Made by a program: the position numbers and the translations under genes
From: CAIOGO01 sp964447445
Lineage (GTDB): Bacteria > Bipolaricaulota > Bipolaricaulia > UBA7950 > UBA9294
Assembly (NCBI GenBank): GCA_964447445.1
Contig: CAYUSW010000065.1
Span: 1-64,000, forward strand
Direction of reading: 5' to 3'
DNA length: 64,000 bases
Shown: positions 1 to 6,190 of the stretch, piece after piece
How the letters are laid out: each line of letters starts with the position of its first letter
Numbering within the stretch: position 1 is the stretch's first letter
The notes under the pieces: model-generated
What the model was told of the DNA's origin: nothing
The model's input: only the letters and a program-made list of their open reading frames with translations
Database searches by the model: none

Positions 1-11
1 AGCGTCGCTAG

Positions 12-45
12 GGAGTTCCACTGTGCGGAAGGGCTGTGGAACTCC
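12..45. repeat. Stem-loop, 10-bp perfect arms
   Basis: GGAGTTCCAC (12-21) pairs perfectly with GTGGAACTCC (36-45) across a 14-nt loop. It has no T tract on either strand. A second copy lies at 293-326 in the duplicated unit. It resembles other stem-loops in this tRNA region at 153-183 and 463-578. Confidence 0.7.
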
Positions 46-67
46 GATCTGTCTTCGGCGAAACAGA

Positions 68-97
68 AGGCGAAGACCCCTGAAGGGGCCTCCGCCT
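68..97 (-). terminator. Duplicated terminator-like hairpin
   Basis: This is the copy of the tRNA-Arg terminator carried in direct repeat 1. The stem is AGGCGAAGACCCC against GGGGCCTCCGCCT with two mismatches and a TGAA loop. On the minus strand it is followed by TCTGTTTC. The 7-bp arms at 51-57 and 71-77 (GTCTTCG/CGAAGAC) form an alternative hairpin that excludes this one. Confidence 0.5.
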
Positions 98-152
98 CCT
101 GCTATACGCCCGACAGGATTCGTAACCTGGGCCGCCCAACCGAGGCGGCTCG

Positions 153-183
153 GGAGTTTCGCCCTCTGGTCGTGCGAAACTCC
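153..183. repeat. Stem-loop, 10-bp perfect arms
   Basis: GGAGTTTCGC (153-162) pairs with GCGAAACTCC (174-183) across an 11-nt loop. The arm resembles the GGAGTTCCAC arm at 12-21 but differs at paired positions on both sides, so the stem is kept. It lies between the two copies of the direct repeat. Confidence 0.65.
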
Positions 184-209
184 AACGGCTTCTCACCGGT
201 CAGAGGTAC

Positions 210-240
210 AGCGGGGGTGGGGAAACGTCCCCACCCCGCT
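210..240. repeat. Strong G/C hairpin
   Basis: AGCGGGGGTGGGGA (210-223) and TCCCCACCCCGCT (228-240) form a 13-bp stem with one bulged G and an AACG loop. Immediately to the right, 241-256 resembles the tRNA-Arg 3' end (acacgcccgatcagga against atacgcccgacagga). On the minus strand this is again a degenerate tRNA tail followed by a hairpin. No T tract follows, so terminator function is unproven. Confidence 0.55.
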
Positions 241-281
241 ACACGCCCGATCAGGATGGCGGCGCTGCCGGCGCGCGATGC

Positions 282-399
282 AGCGTCGCTAGGGAGTTCC
301 ACTGTGCGGAAGGGCTGTGGAACTCCGATCTGTCTTCGGCGAAACAGAAGGCGAAGACCCCTGAAGGGGCCTCCGCCTCCTGCTATACGCCCGACAGGA
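282..399. repeat. Direct repeat copy 2 (118 bp)
   Basis: This copy is identical to 1-118. It is probably the original, because it joins the complete tRNA-Arg gene at 386-459. It holds the tRNA 3' end, the terminator hairpin (349-378) and the GGAGTTCCAC stem-loop (293-326). Confidence 0.9.
349..378 (-). terminator. Likely terminator of the tRNA cluster
   Basis: On the minus strand the tRNA-Arg 3' end (386) is followed within 10 nt by a hairpin of about 11 bp with a TTCA loop, then TCTGTTTCG. Position, stability and the moderately T-rich tail fit a Rho-independent terminator for the tRNA transcript. Confidence 0.55.
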
Positions 400-459
400 C
401 TTGAACCTGTGACCTTTGGCGCCGGAGGCCAACGCTCTAATCCACTGAGCTACGGGCGC
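386..459 (-). tRNA. tRNA-Arg (anticodon CCG)
   Basis: The minus strand folds as a full cloverleaf. The acceptor is GCGCCCG with CGGGCGT, the D-arm stem is GCTC/GAGC, the anticodon stem is TTGGC/GCCAA with loop CTCCGGC (anticodon CCG, reading CGG), and the T-arm is ACAGG-TTCAAGT-CCTGT. CCA is not encoded, so the tRNA needs the CCA-adding enzyme, consistent with the cca-like gene at 24186. It is the last gene of a three-tRNA minus-strand cluster. Its 3' end is duplicated at 106-118 and in degenerate form near 241-256. Confidence 0.93.
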
Positions 460-462
460 GCG

Positions 463-578
463 GCTACTCTGCCGCTACAGCGGCTGCAGAGTAGCGTGCG
501 AGTTCTGCAGACTCGTGTCGTCGCAGAACTCGTGCTTCTGTTCCGCGGAACTCCGTTCGCTTCCGGCTGCGGAGTTCC
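463..578. repeat. Array of three stem-loops between tRNA genes
   Basis: The 128-base spacer between tRNA-Arg and tRNA-Ser(GCT) is almost filled by three consecutive perfect inverted repeats. GCTACTCTGC/GCAGAGTAGC lies at 463-495 (13-nt loop), CGAGTTCTGC/GCAGAACTCG at 499-532 (14-nt loop), and GGAACTCCG/CGGAGTTCC at 547-578 (14-nt loop). Stem length and loop size are nearly constant while the arm sequence drifts with its partner. This suggests a related repeat family or selection on RNA structure. Confidence 0.7.
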
Positions 579-587
579 CGTTTCCCT

Positions 588-679
588 TGGCGGAGAGGGC
601 GGGATTTGAACCCGCGGAGGAGCGTTAACCCCTCGACGGTTTAGCAAACCGTTGTCTTTGACCGCTTGACTACCTCTCC
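588..679 (-). tRNA. tRNA-Ser (anticodon GCT)
   Basis: This is a class II tRNA with a long variable arm. The acceptor is GGAGAGG/CCTCTCC, the anticodon stem is ACGGT/ACCGT with loop TTGCTAA (anticodon GCT, reading AGC), the variable arm is about 20 nt, and the T-arm is GCGGG-TTCAAAT-CCCGC. CCA is encoded at 590-588. It lies between tRNA-Ser(TGA) and tRNA-Arg(CCG) on the same strand, presumably co-transcribed. Confidence 0.93.
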
Positions 680-725
680 GACGTGCGAATTCTATCCGCG
701 CCGCCAAAACGCGGCAAACCGCCGC

Positions 726-812
726 TGGCGGAGGGGGCGGGATTCGAACCCGCGAGGCTTGTGGCCTGCCGGTTTTCAAGACCGGTGGTTTCGTCCGCTC
801 ACCCACCCCTCC
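726..812 (-). tRNA. tRNA-Ser (anticodon TGA)
   Basis: This is a class II tRNA. The acceptor is GGAGGGG/CCCCTCC, the anticodon stem is CCGGT/ACCGG with loop CTTGAAA (anticodon TGA, reading TCA and related codons), a long variable arm follows, and the T-arm is GCGGG-TTCGAAT-CCCGC. CCA is encoded at 728-726. It is the first gene of the cluster, 12 nt downstream of a TATACT box. Confidence 0.93.
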
Positions 813-823
813 GGCTATCCTTG

Positions 824-829
824 AGTATA
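824..829 (-). promoter_or_regulatory. -10 box for the tRNA cluster
   Basis: TATACT on the minus strand ends 11 nt before the 5' end of tRNA-Ser(TGA). No clear -35 hexamer was found at 16-18 nt, so the call rests on the -10 box and its position. The rest of the interval to 1066 holds nothing I recognise. Confidence 0.45.
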
Positions 830-1066
830 CGCTCACTGCCGTGCAGTCGGCTGCCCGTGGCGTATGCGCTCAGTGCGAGCTCCATCTACCACAGAGGTCG
901 CTCGCAGCACCGGTCAGCACTGGATCCTCGCGGCGCGCTCGACGTCCAGGCGTCTTGCGGAGGACGATCGGCGGATGGTCGGCGAGAGCCTCGGCGCGAG
1001 CTGTGTGTTCCCGCTCAGTCCTCTAACGGTTCTGCTTGCTTTGCGGTGACGTGCTGTCCGGTGGTG

Positions 1067-2143
1067 TTACGCTGAGGCGAGTCGTTCTTGCGCGATGACT
1101 CCGCCGCCGAGCAGGCGTTCGCGATCGTAGAGGACGGCAAGCTGGCCGGGGGTCACGGCGCGTTGGGCTGCAGAGAAGGTGAGGCGGAAGCTCGACTCCT
1201 CGACGACTTCGAACTGAGCTCCACTCGCGGGCGAGCGGTATCGGATCTTCGCTTCGAGCGTGGCTCCGCTGGGGGGCGGCTCGCCGAGCGTGTAGATGGC
1301 ATCGGTGGCTGTCAGGGCACTCCGCAGGAGCTCCTCGTTGCCGCCGACGATCACGGCATTGCGAGCGGGATCGAGTCCAGTGACATAGAGGGGCCGCTGC
1401 GACGCAATGGCCAGTCCGCGGCGCTGCCCGATCGTGTACCACGGGAGTCCGCGATGCTGCCCGAGTTCGTTGCCGTCACGGTCAAGGATCGGGCCGGGCG
1501 CGTAGTCCTCTGGAGCGAACAGGAACGAGACGTCGTCTCCGGCGGCGAAACACAGGTCCTGGCTCTCGGGAAGCTCGGCGGCAGTGAGTTGTGCGCGGCG
1601 GGCGATCGCGAACACTTCTTCCTTCTGCAGTTCGCCGATCGGCAAGAAGAGGCGAGAGAGCGTTCCCTGATCAAGCCCGTACAGGAAGTAGGTCTGATCC
1701 TTCGAGGGATCCCTTCCACGGAGAAGGAAGCGCTTCCCGCTCTCGTCGGCAGCGAGGCGTGCGTGGTGCCCGGTGGCAACGTAGTCGAAGCCTCGTTCGC
1801 GCGCGTACGCGATGGCGAGTCCGAAGCGGAGAAGCCGGTTGCAGCGGCCGCAGGGGTTGGGAGTCTCCCCGCGGCGGCGGCGGGAGACGAAGTCGTCGAG
1901 GACGAGACGCTGGAACTCACGGCTCGCATCCACAATCTCGTGGGGGATGCCGAGCTCACGGGCGGCGAGCGAGGCCGAATCGAGCGAGCAGCACTGGGTC
2001 ACGCCACCGAACGCGGGCGCGCTGGGGAACGACCAGAACCAGAACGTGAGGCCGGCGACGTCGTGTCCCGCCTGCCTGAGCAAGAGCGCGGCCACGGTGC
2101 TGTCAACGCCGCCGCTCATGCAGACAAGGACCGACTTGGCCAT
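1067..2143 (-). CDS. mnmA: tRNA 2-thiouridylase MnmA
   Basis: This 358-residue protein matches the usual MnmA length. It thiolates U34 of Lys, Glu and Gln tRNAs, using ATP to adenylate the base and sulfur relayed through its cysteines. The PP-loop SGGVDS lies at residues 10-15. NPCGRCNR near residue 97 carries the first catalytic Cys, and SQDLCF near residue 198 carries the second. The segment GLPWYTIGQRRGL starts the C-terminal RNA-binding domains. The ATG directly abuts the stop of the upstream cupin gene, so translation is probably coupled. It lies next to, but is separated from, the downstream tRNA cluster. Identification is firm. Confidence 0.96.
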   Translation of the reverse strand: MAKSVLVCMSGGVDSTVAALLLRQAGHDVAGLTFWFWSFPSAPAFGGVTQCCSLDSASLAARELGIPHEIVDASREFQRLVLDDFVSRRRRGETPNPCGRCNRLLRFGLAIAYARERGFDYVATGHHARLAADESGKRFLLRGRDPSKDQTYFLYGLDQGTLSRLFLPIGELQKEEVFAIARRAQLTAAELPESQDLCFAAGDDVSFLFAPEDYAPGPILDRDGNELGQHRGLPWYTIGQRRGLAIASQRPLYVTGLDPARNAVIVGGNEELLRSALTATDAIYTLGEPPPSGATLEAKIRYRSPASGAQFEVVEESSFRLTFSAAQRAVTPGQLAVLYDRERLLGGGVIAQERLASA

Positions 2144-2500
2144 CTATCCGTCGTCTCCCGAGAGGGGCACCACGCAGAGGAACTCCAGAGGCTCGTCGCC
2201 TGCGTTCAGGAATTGATGCTTGTCCATCGGCGGGACGAAGACGAAGTCGTCCGGGCCAACCTCCACGGCGCCGTCGCTGAAGCGGACTCGACCCTTGCCC
2301 GACAGCACGTACACCTCATGCTCCCAGGGATGGGTGTGTTCGGGGCTGTAGCCGTCTGGGGCAAGCGTGAAATGGCGCATGACGAATCGGGGTGCCCCCT
2401 GGCGGGGTCCGATGAGAACCCGCTTCTCCACGCCGCGGACGCTCGCGGCATCGTCGTAGGTTCGGGGCGGGACGGCGTTCTTCTTGCCGATGGTCACCAT
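2144..2500 (-). CDS. Small cupin-domain protein
   Basis: This is a 118-residue single-domain cupin. The metal-binding motif 1 is HTHPWEHEVYVLSGKG (His, His, Glu) at about residues 55-70, and motif 2 is PPMDKHQFLN (His) near 90-99. The fold is a beta barrel that usually binds Fe, Mn, Zn or Ni. Members act as dioxygenases, isomerases or sensors, so no reaction can be assigned. The ATG at 2500 has AAGGA 8 nt upstream. It lies between the phosphodiesterase-like gene and mnmA with minimal spacing, as the middle gene of a likely three-gene operon. Confidence 0.88.
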   Translation of the reverse strand: MVTIGKKNAVPPRTYDDAASVRGVEKRVLIGPRQGAPRFVMRHFTLAPDGYSPEHTHPWEHEVYVLSGKGRVRFSDGAVEVGPDDFVFVPPMDKHQFLNAGDEPLEFLCVVPLSGDDG

Positions 2501-2515
2501 GTCTAGTTCCTTTCT

Positions 2516-3763
2516 CTAGAGGGGGCCTACGAGCAGCGGCACGATCATCTCGTCGGCGGTGAGCCCGCCGTGCATGCCGCGCAAGAGCGCGGCGTCAGGG
2601 TATGGGTGGCGGAGTCCTCTCCGCCCCGTAGACACGACCAGGAGGTCGCCGAGGCGGTGCCGCGTCTCAGGGTGAATGGGGCTCGATCCAAATAGGCCGA
2701 GAGAGAGCGCGACGTCGGCGTCGAGGAACAAGAGGTCATCCTCGAGGACCGGCGCCGGATAGGTCAGACGGCTCGACCCCCTTCCAGCTCCGAAGAACAT
2801 GTACGAGGCCCGTGGCTCCCCGACAGGGAAGAGAAGGGAACGGTCGTGCAAGTCGGGGAAACGAGTGGTCGGGAGGTAGTCCGCGGGAGTCATGGAGGCA
2901 AAGCCATGATCCGAGGACAGGAGGAGGAGAGTCCGTTCGGCCCGCCCTACGAGTTCGCGGCGTAGCGCGGAGGCGATGGAGGCGGCTTCAGCGACGTAGG
3001 CGTCCGACTCGCAGCCGCGGACGTGGGCAATGGTATCGAGCCCCGGCCAGTAGAGAGTGACCACGGTACGTGCCCGAGCCGCGTTCAAGATCTGACGCGA
3101 TAGAGCCAGCATGTCGGAGAATTCGATCGCCGGGTGAACGTGCGTCGCGCCGCGGTAGAGAAGGCGTGACAGGCCGCTCGCCGCGATTCCGCGGGGCAAG
3201 ACAACGTGGCTGTCCACCCCGCTCTCGGCCAGACGTTCGTACACCGTCGGGTGGGTCAACAGGGCATCGGCGGCAAACGACTCGGGGAGCGGGCTCTCGC
3301 CTCGTCCACCGACAACGGTGAGCTGGATCATGTTGACGATGGATGAGATCTCTCGCAGGTAGAGCCTGTATCCGAGCATCCCGTGCCCGGCCGGAGGCAG
3401 TCCCGTGCTGTACGTGGTGAGTGCGGCCACGGTCGTAGAAGGGAAGACCGTCGTCAACGGGATACAGGTTCCCCGAGACGCGATGGCGTCGAAGTCCGCT
3501 CGCGCCTCCTCGGAGGCAAGCTCTGTGAGCCCGCGATACCCCAGTCCGTCGAGAATGACGAGGAGAACGCGGTCGACACGGCATGGCGCGACCGCTTCGA
3601 CCAGCCTGCCGGGGCGCACGCTGACGCCGAGAGCGCTCAGGACCACATCGGCTATCCGTGCGATCGAGAGTCCGTCATAGTCCGGGAGGACGACGTGGTC
3701 AGGAAACCCGGTGGGTCGAGGGCGGGACAAGAGCTGCGCGAGGAGCTCATCGGGTCGGTTCAT
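2516..3763 (-). CDS. Type I phosphodiesterase/nucleotide pyrophosphatase family protein
   Basis: This 415-residue protein belongs to the alkaline phosphatase superfamily (phosphodiest family). Metal-site motifs are visible: LLVILDGLG (first Asp) near residue 70, FPSTTVAAL (nucleophilic Thr region) near residue 106, a His-containing GHGMLGY segment, and LSSDHGF near residue 280. Substrates in this family include nucleotides, phospholipid head groups and phosphonates; the sequence does not say which. No signal peptide is evident, so it is probably cytoplasmic. The ATG lies 8 nt after a TATACT box and lacks a Shine-Dalgarno (SD) site, suggesting a leaderless start. It heads the operon leading to the cupin and mnmA. 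Confidence 0.88.
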   Translation of the reverse strand: MNRPDELLAQLLSRPRPTGFPDHVVLPDYDGLSIARIADVVLSALGVSVRPGRLVEAVAPCRVDRVLLVILDGLGYRGLTELASEEARADFDAIASRGTCIPLTTVFPSTTVAALTTYSTGLPPAGHGMLGYRLYLREISSIVNMIQLTVVGGRGESPLPESFAADALLTHPTVYERLAESGVDSHVVLPRGIAASGLSRLLYRGATHVHPAIEFSDMLALSRQILNAARARTVVTLYWPGLDTIAHVRGCESDAYVAEAASIASALRRELVGRAERTLLLLSSDHGFASMTPADYLPTTRFPDLHDRSLLFPVGEPRASYMFFGAGRGSSRLTYPAPVLEDDLLFLDADVALSLGLFGSSPIHPETRHRLGDLLVVSTGRRGLRHPYPDAALLRGMHGGLTADEMIVPLLVGPL

Positions 3764-3771
3764 GGATCGTG

Positions 3772-3777
3772 AGTATA
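3772..3777 (-). promoter_or_regulatory. -10 box of the phosphodiesterase operon
   Basis: TATACT on the minus strand leaves only 8 nt (CACGATCC) before the ATG at 3763. Transcription would start at or within 1-2 nt of the start codon, as in leaderless mRNAs. No good -35 box is visible. Confidence 0.5.
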
Positions 3778-3805
3778 CGGACCCGAGCCTCTCGACTCCC
3801 GGTGG

Positions 3806-4447
3806 CTAGTCCGCTGGCGTGGCCTCGGGGATCGTGGAGAGGCGCTCCAACTCGTCGAGCAGCGCGGCCGGCCATTCGGGAGAGGCTGCGTCGGCGGGCG
3901 GGCTCCACGGCAAGAGGTCCCCGCTCAGCGTGAAGACCGCGGAGCCCTCGAGCTGCATGGAGTGGGGATCCTCGGGAACCACGAAGCCGCCCGAAGCTAC
4001 GCCCTCGGCGTCCCCTTCTACGGTCCAGCGGCCGGCGGAGGTCGTGATCAGGAGGAAGAAGCGACCGCGCCCCTTGCCGGACGTCGATGTCGCTCCGTCG
4101 GAGTCGATCGCGGTGACGACGATGCCCCCTTCGATCGAGCACGTAGTTCCGGAGTCCGTCGTGCCGACCGCAGCGAACGCGATCGTGGCATCGACGGCGA
4201 GGGTGCCGGGGTTGCCGACACCCGACCCACTAGCGCGACCTGACGCGGAGAAGGCTGTGGACGTGCTGCCGAGCAGCAGACTCCCCGAGAACGCCATGTG
4301 CGATCGAACATCTGCTGTGACATTCTCGCCCAGGAACCACAAGACGACAGTTCCTGTCGCCGCGACGTCCGCGCGGAACGCGTCCGCTGCTAGGCCCAAG
4401 GAAGATCCAAGCGCCAGAAGCGCGGCCGCGATCAACACTCGTCTCAT
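3806..4447 (-). CDS. Secreted protein of unknown function
   Basis: This 213-residue protein is not recognised. A classical signal peptide is visible: basic MRR, a hydrophobic core of about 15 residues rich in Ala and Leu, and an AAD-type cleavage region near residue 21. The rest is rich in Gly, Ser, Thr and Ala with alternating hydrophobic residues, consistent with secreted beta-sheet structure. A single Cys lies in TTCSIEGG. The ATG at 4447 has GGAGG 6 nt upstream, a convincing SD. It is a single gene divergent from the flavoprotein at 4559 and behind the phosphodiesterase operon promoter. Confidence 0.75.
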   Translation of the reverse strand: MRRVLIAAALLALGSSLGLAADAFRADVAATGTVVLWFLGENVTADVRSHMAFSGSLLLGSTSTAFSASGRASGSGVGNPGTLAVDATIAFAAVGTTDSGTTCSIEGGIVVTAIDSDGATSTSGKGRGRFFLLITTSAGRWTVEGDAEGVASGGFVVPEDPHSMQLEGSAVFTLSGDLLPWSPPADAASPEWPAALLDELERLSTIPEATPAD

Positions 4448-4558
4448 GCTTCGCCTCCCTCTTCCGCCGACGATTCACCTTGCACAACCACAGATTGTAC
4501 CCGCCGCCTGTCGCTGTGGGTTCGCGCGGCCGGGCGAGCGAGGATAAGCTCCTGAACG

Positions 4559-5791
4559 ATGGAGAAGAGAAAGGGATTCGACGTCTTGGTCGTGGGGGGC
4601 GGTCCGGCGGGCATGATGGCGGCGCACCACGCCGCCCAACGCGGGGCCGAAGTGGCCCTCGTCGATTCTCGCCCCGTGCCGGGCGAGAAGATTCTTCTCT
4701 CGGGCGGCGGGCGCTGTAACGTCCTGCCGATGACGGTGGATCCGCAGCTCTACGCGACTTCGTCATCTCCGAACGTGTTGCGCAAGATCGTCCTGTCGTG
4801 GCGTCTGGATGAGGTGCGAGACTTCCTCGAGAACACCATCAGGCTCCGCCTCATCGACCAGAAGAGGACGGGAAAGGTATTCCCGGCAACCGGTGGCGGC
4901 GAGGAGGTCCGCAGCCGCTTCCTCTCCGCCCTGCGGCGCAGCGGTGTGCGAGTCCTGACGAACACGAAGGTGGTCGACATCCTCCCGAACGAGAGGAGAC
5001 GCGTCCTGATCCAGAAGGGGACCGGCATCGTTGCCGACCGGGTCGTCCTGGCGACGGGAGGACTGTCGTATCCACGGACGGGCAGCGACGGCTTCGGATT
5101 CCAGGTGGCGAAGGCCCTGGGCCACGAGGTCTTTCCCCCGTACCCGGCACTCGTGGCGTTGAGGAACGCGCGTTTCGAGCACACGGCGTTGGCCGGGATC
5201 GCGCTCCCGGTGCGCCTTAGTGTGGGCGATGGCCGCGGAAAGCGCACGGCGGTGGGGGATTTCCTCTTCACGCACCGGGGATATAGCGGCCCGGTCGTCC
5301 TCAACATGTCTCATCACGTCTCGCGCGCTCTGACGCTGGGTCAGAAGCTGCCTGTGCGCGTCGCGTGGCTGGATCTGAGCGAGGCGGATTGGGACGACGT
5401 GCTGAGCCAGCGGCGCGGTACTCTGCGCGGCGCGCTCAAGGAGAAACTCCCGGACCGACTGGTGGATTACCTGCTGGACGAATTGGGTTTGTGGGACGCC
5501 ACGCCGCCGTCGCTGCGGCGCGAGGACCACGCTCGCGTTCTCAAGGCTCTCGTGGCATACGAGCTGCCGTGGGTCGAGTGTGACGGATACCGGGAGGCCG
5601 AGGTGACGGGAGGTGGCGTCGCGTTGGGCGAGGTGGACCCAAAGACGCTGCGGAGCCGGATCGTGCCCAGCGTTCACTTCTGCGGGGAGGTGCTGGACGC
5701 GGTCGGACCGATCGGTGGATACAACTTCCTGTGGGCGTTTGTAACCGGCCGACTGGCGGGAGAGGGTGCGGCAGGGGTCGTGGCGGAGTGA
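4559..5791 (+). CDS. BaiN/HI0933-like FAD-dependent oxidoreductase
   Basis: This 410-residue flavoprotein begins with a dinucleotide-binding VVGGGPAGMMAAHHAAQRG motif (residues 10-28), followed by an acidic residue in VDSRP. The family signature LLSGGGRCNV follows near residue 48, and a second GGLSYPRTGSDGFGF motif lies near 168. The C-terminus, FCGEVLDAVGPIGGYNF, is the FAD-closing motif of this family. Homologues are called NAD(P)/FAD-dependent oxidoreductases; one (BaiN) acts on bile acid intermediates, but most have unknown substrates. It is a single gene, followed by a 400-base gap with stem-loops. Confidence 0.92.
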   Translation: MEKRKGFDVLVVGGGPAGMMAAHHAAQRGAEVALVDSRPVPGEKILLSGGGRCNVLPMTVDPQLYATSSSPNVLRKIVLSWRLDEVRDFLENTIRLRLIDQKRTGKVFPATGGGEEVRSRFLSALRRSGVRVLTNTKVVDILPNERRRVLIQKGTGIVADRVVLATGGLSYPRTGSDGFGFQVAKALGHEVFPPYPALVALRNARFEHTALAGIALPVRLSVGDGRGKRTAVGDFLFTHRGYSGPVVLNMSHHVSRALTLGQKLPVRVAWLDLSEADWDDVLSQRRGTLRGALKEKLPDRLVDYLLDELGLWDATPPSLRREDHARVLKALVAYELPWVECDGYREAEVTGGGVALGEVDPKTLRSRIVPSVHFCGEVLDAVGPIGGYNFLWAFVTGRLAGEGAAGVVAE

Positions 5792-6190
5792 TCGAACGGA
5801 CCGATGTCCCTGCACGAGCGGGCGCGTGGCCACGCGTCGGGCTCCGTTTGCTGGATGCTACGTCGCGGTGATCTGCATCACGCTCGGCCTGAAGCTCCGG
5901 GTGGCAGACTCGGGCAACGATGCACACCACGCAGCACCTCCTTGCCGGCGCAGCGGGCGACCGGCCGGAGCGGGTTGGCTCGTCGAACGGGTTCAATCCA
6001 GCCGGCCGGTCGAAGCCCGCTGCGCCTCACGCTCTCCTCTCTCCCTAACCGGGGCATCACCCGCTTGCGTAGGCCGAGCGCATTTCGCAGAATGTTCGCG
6101 CCTTGCAGTGAAGACGGGATGCCCTGCGCAGCGTGAAGCGAGGGGAGGGTGGTGACCGCAGCCCCGCCATGGGGTGGCGGGCAGGGCGAT
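5792..6190. other. Gene-free interval with palindromes and a long stem-loop
   Basis: No credible gene is present; the open frames here have atypical composition and no family resemblance. The interval contains a perfect 14-bp palindrome CGCGTGGCCACGCG (5823-5836) and a 22-bp stem-loop (5947-6026). An AGGGGAGGG tract at 6141-6149 could serve as an SD for alternative GTG starts at 6149 or 6152 of the next gene. Confidence 0.6.
5947..6026. repeat. Long GC-rich stem-loop
   Basis: The left arm (5947-5968: GGCGCAGCGGG then CGACCGGCCGG) pairs perfectly with the right arm (6002-6026) except for a 3-nt bulge (AAG) on the right. This gives 22 bp around a 33-nt loop. There is no T tract. It could be a structured leader of the following operon, a small RNA, or a repeat element. 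No second copy was noticed in the window. Confidence 0.7.

Larger units (their letters stand above)
1..118. repeat. Direct repeat copy 1 (118 bp)
   Basis: Bases 1-118 are identical to 282-399, with a unit offset of 281 bases. The unit contains the last bases of the tRNA-Arg(CCG) gene, its terminator-like hairpin and a GGAGTTCCAC/GTGGAACTCC stem-loop. Identity stops at 119, inside the T-arm equivalent. The unit therefore carries only a tRNA 3' end, not a second tRNA. The copy may extend to the left beyond the window. A tandem duplication or a tRNA 3'-end integration scar could both produce this; no integrase is visible. Confidence 0.9.

Noticed and set aside
1..399. Direct repeats considered as a CRISPR array
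   Set aside because: There are only two copies of 118 bp with a tRNA tail inside, no regular short repeat-spacer pattern, and no cas genes.
5766..6155. Small plus-strand frame in the gap before the CoA-transferase gene
   Set aside because: It is Arg/Ala/Ser-rich with no SD or motif, and covers the long stem-loop.
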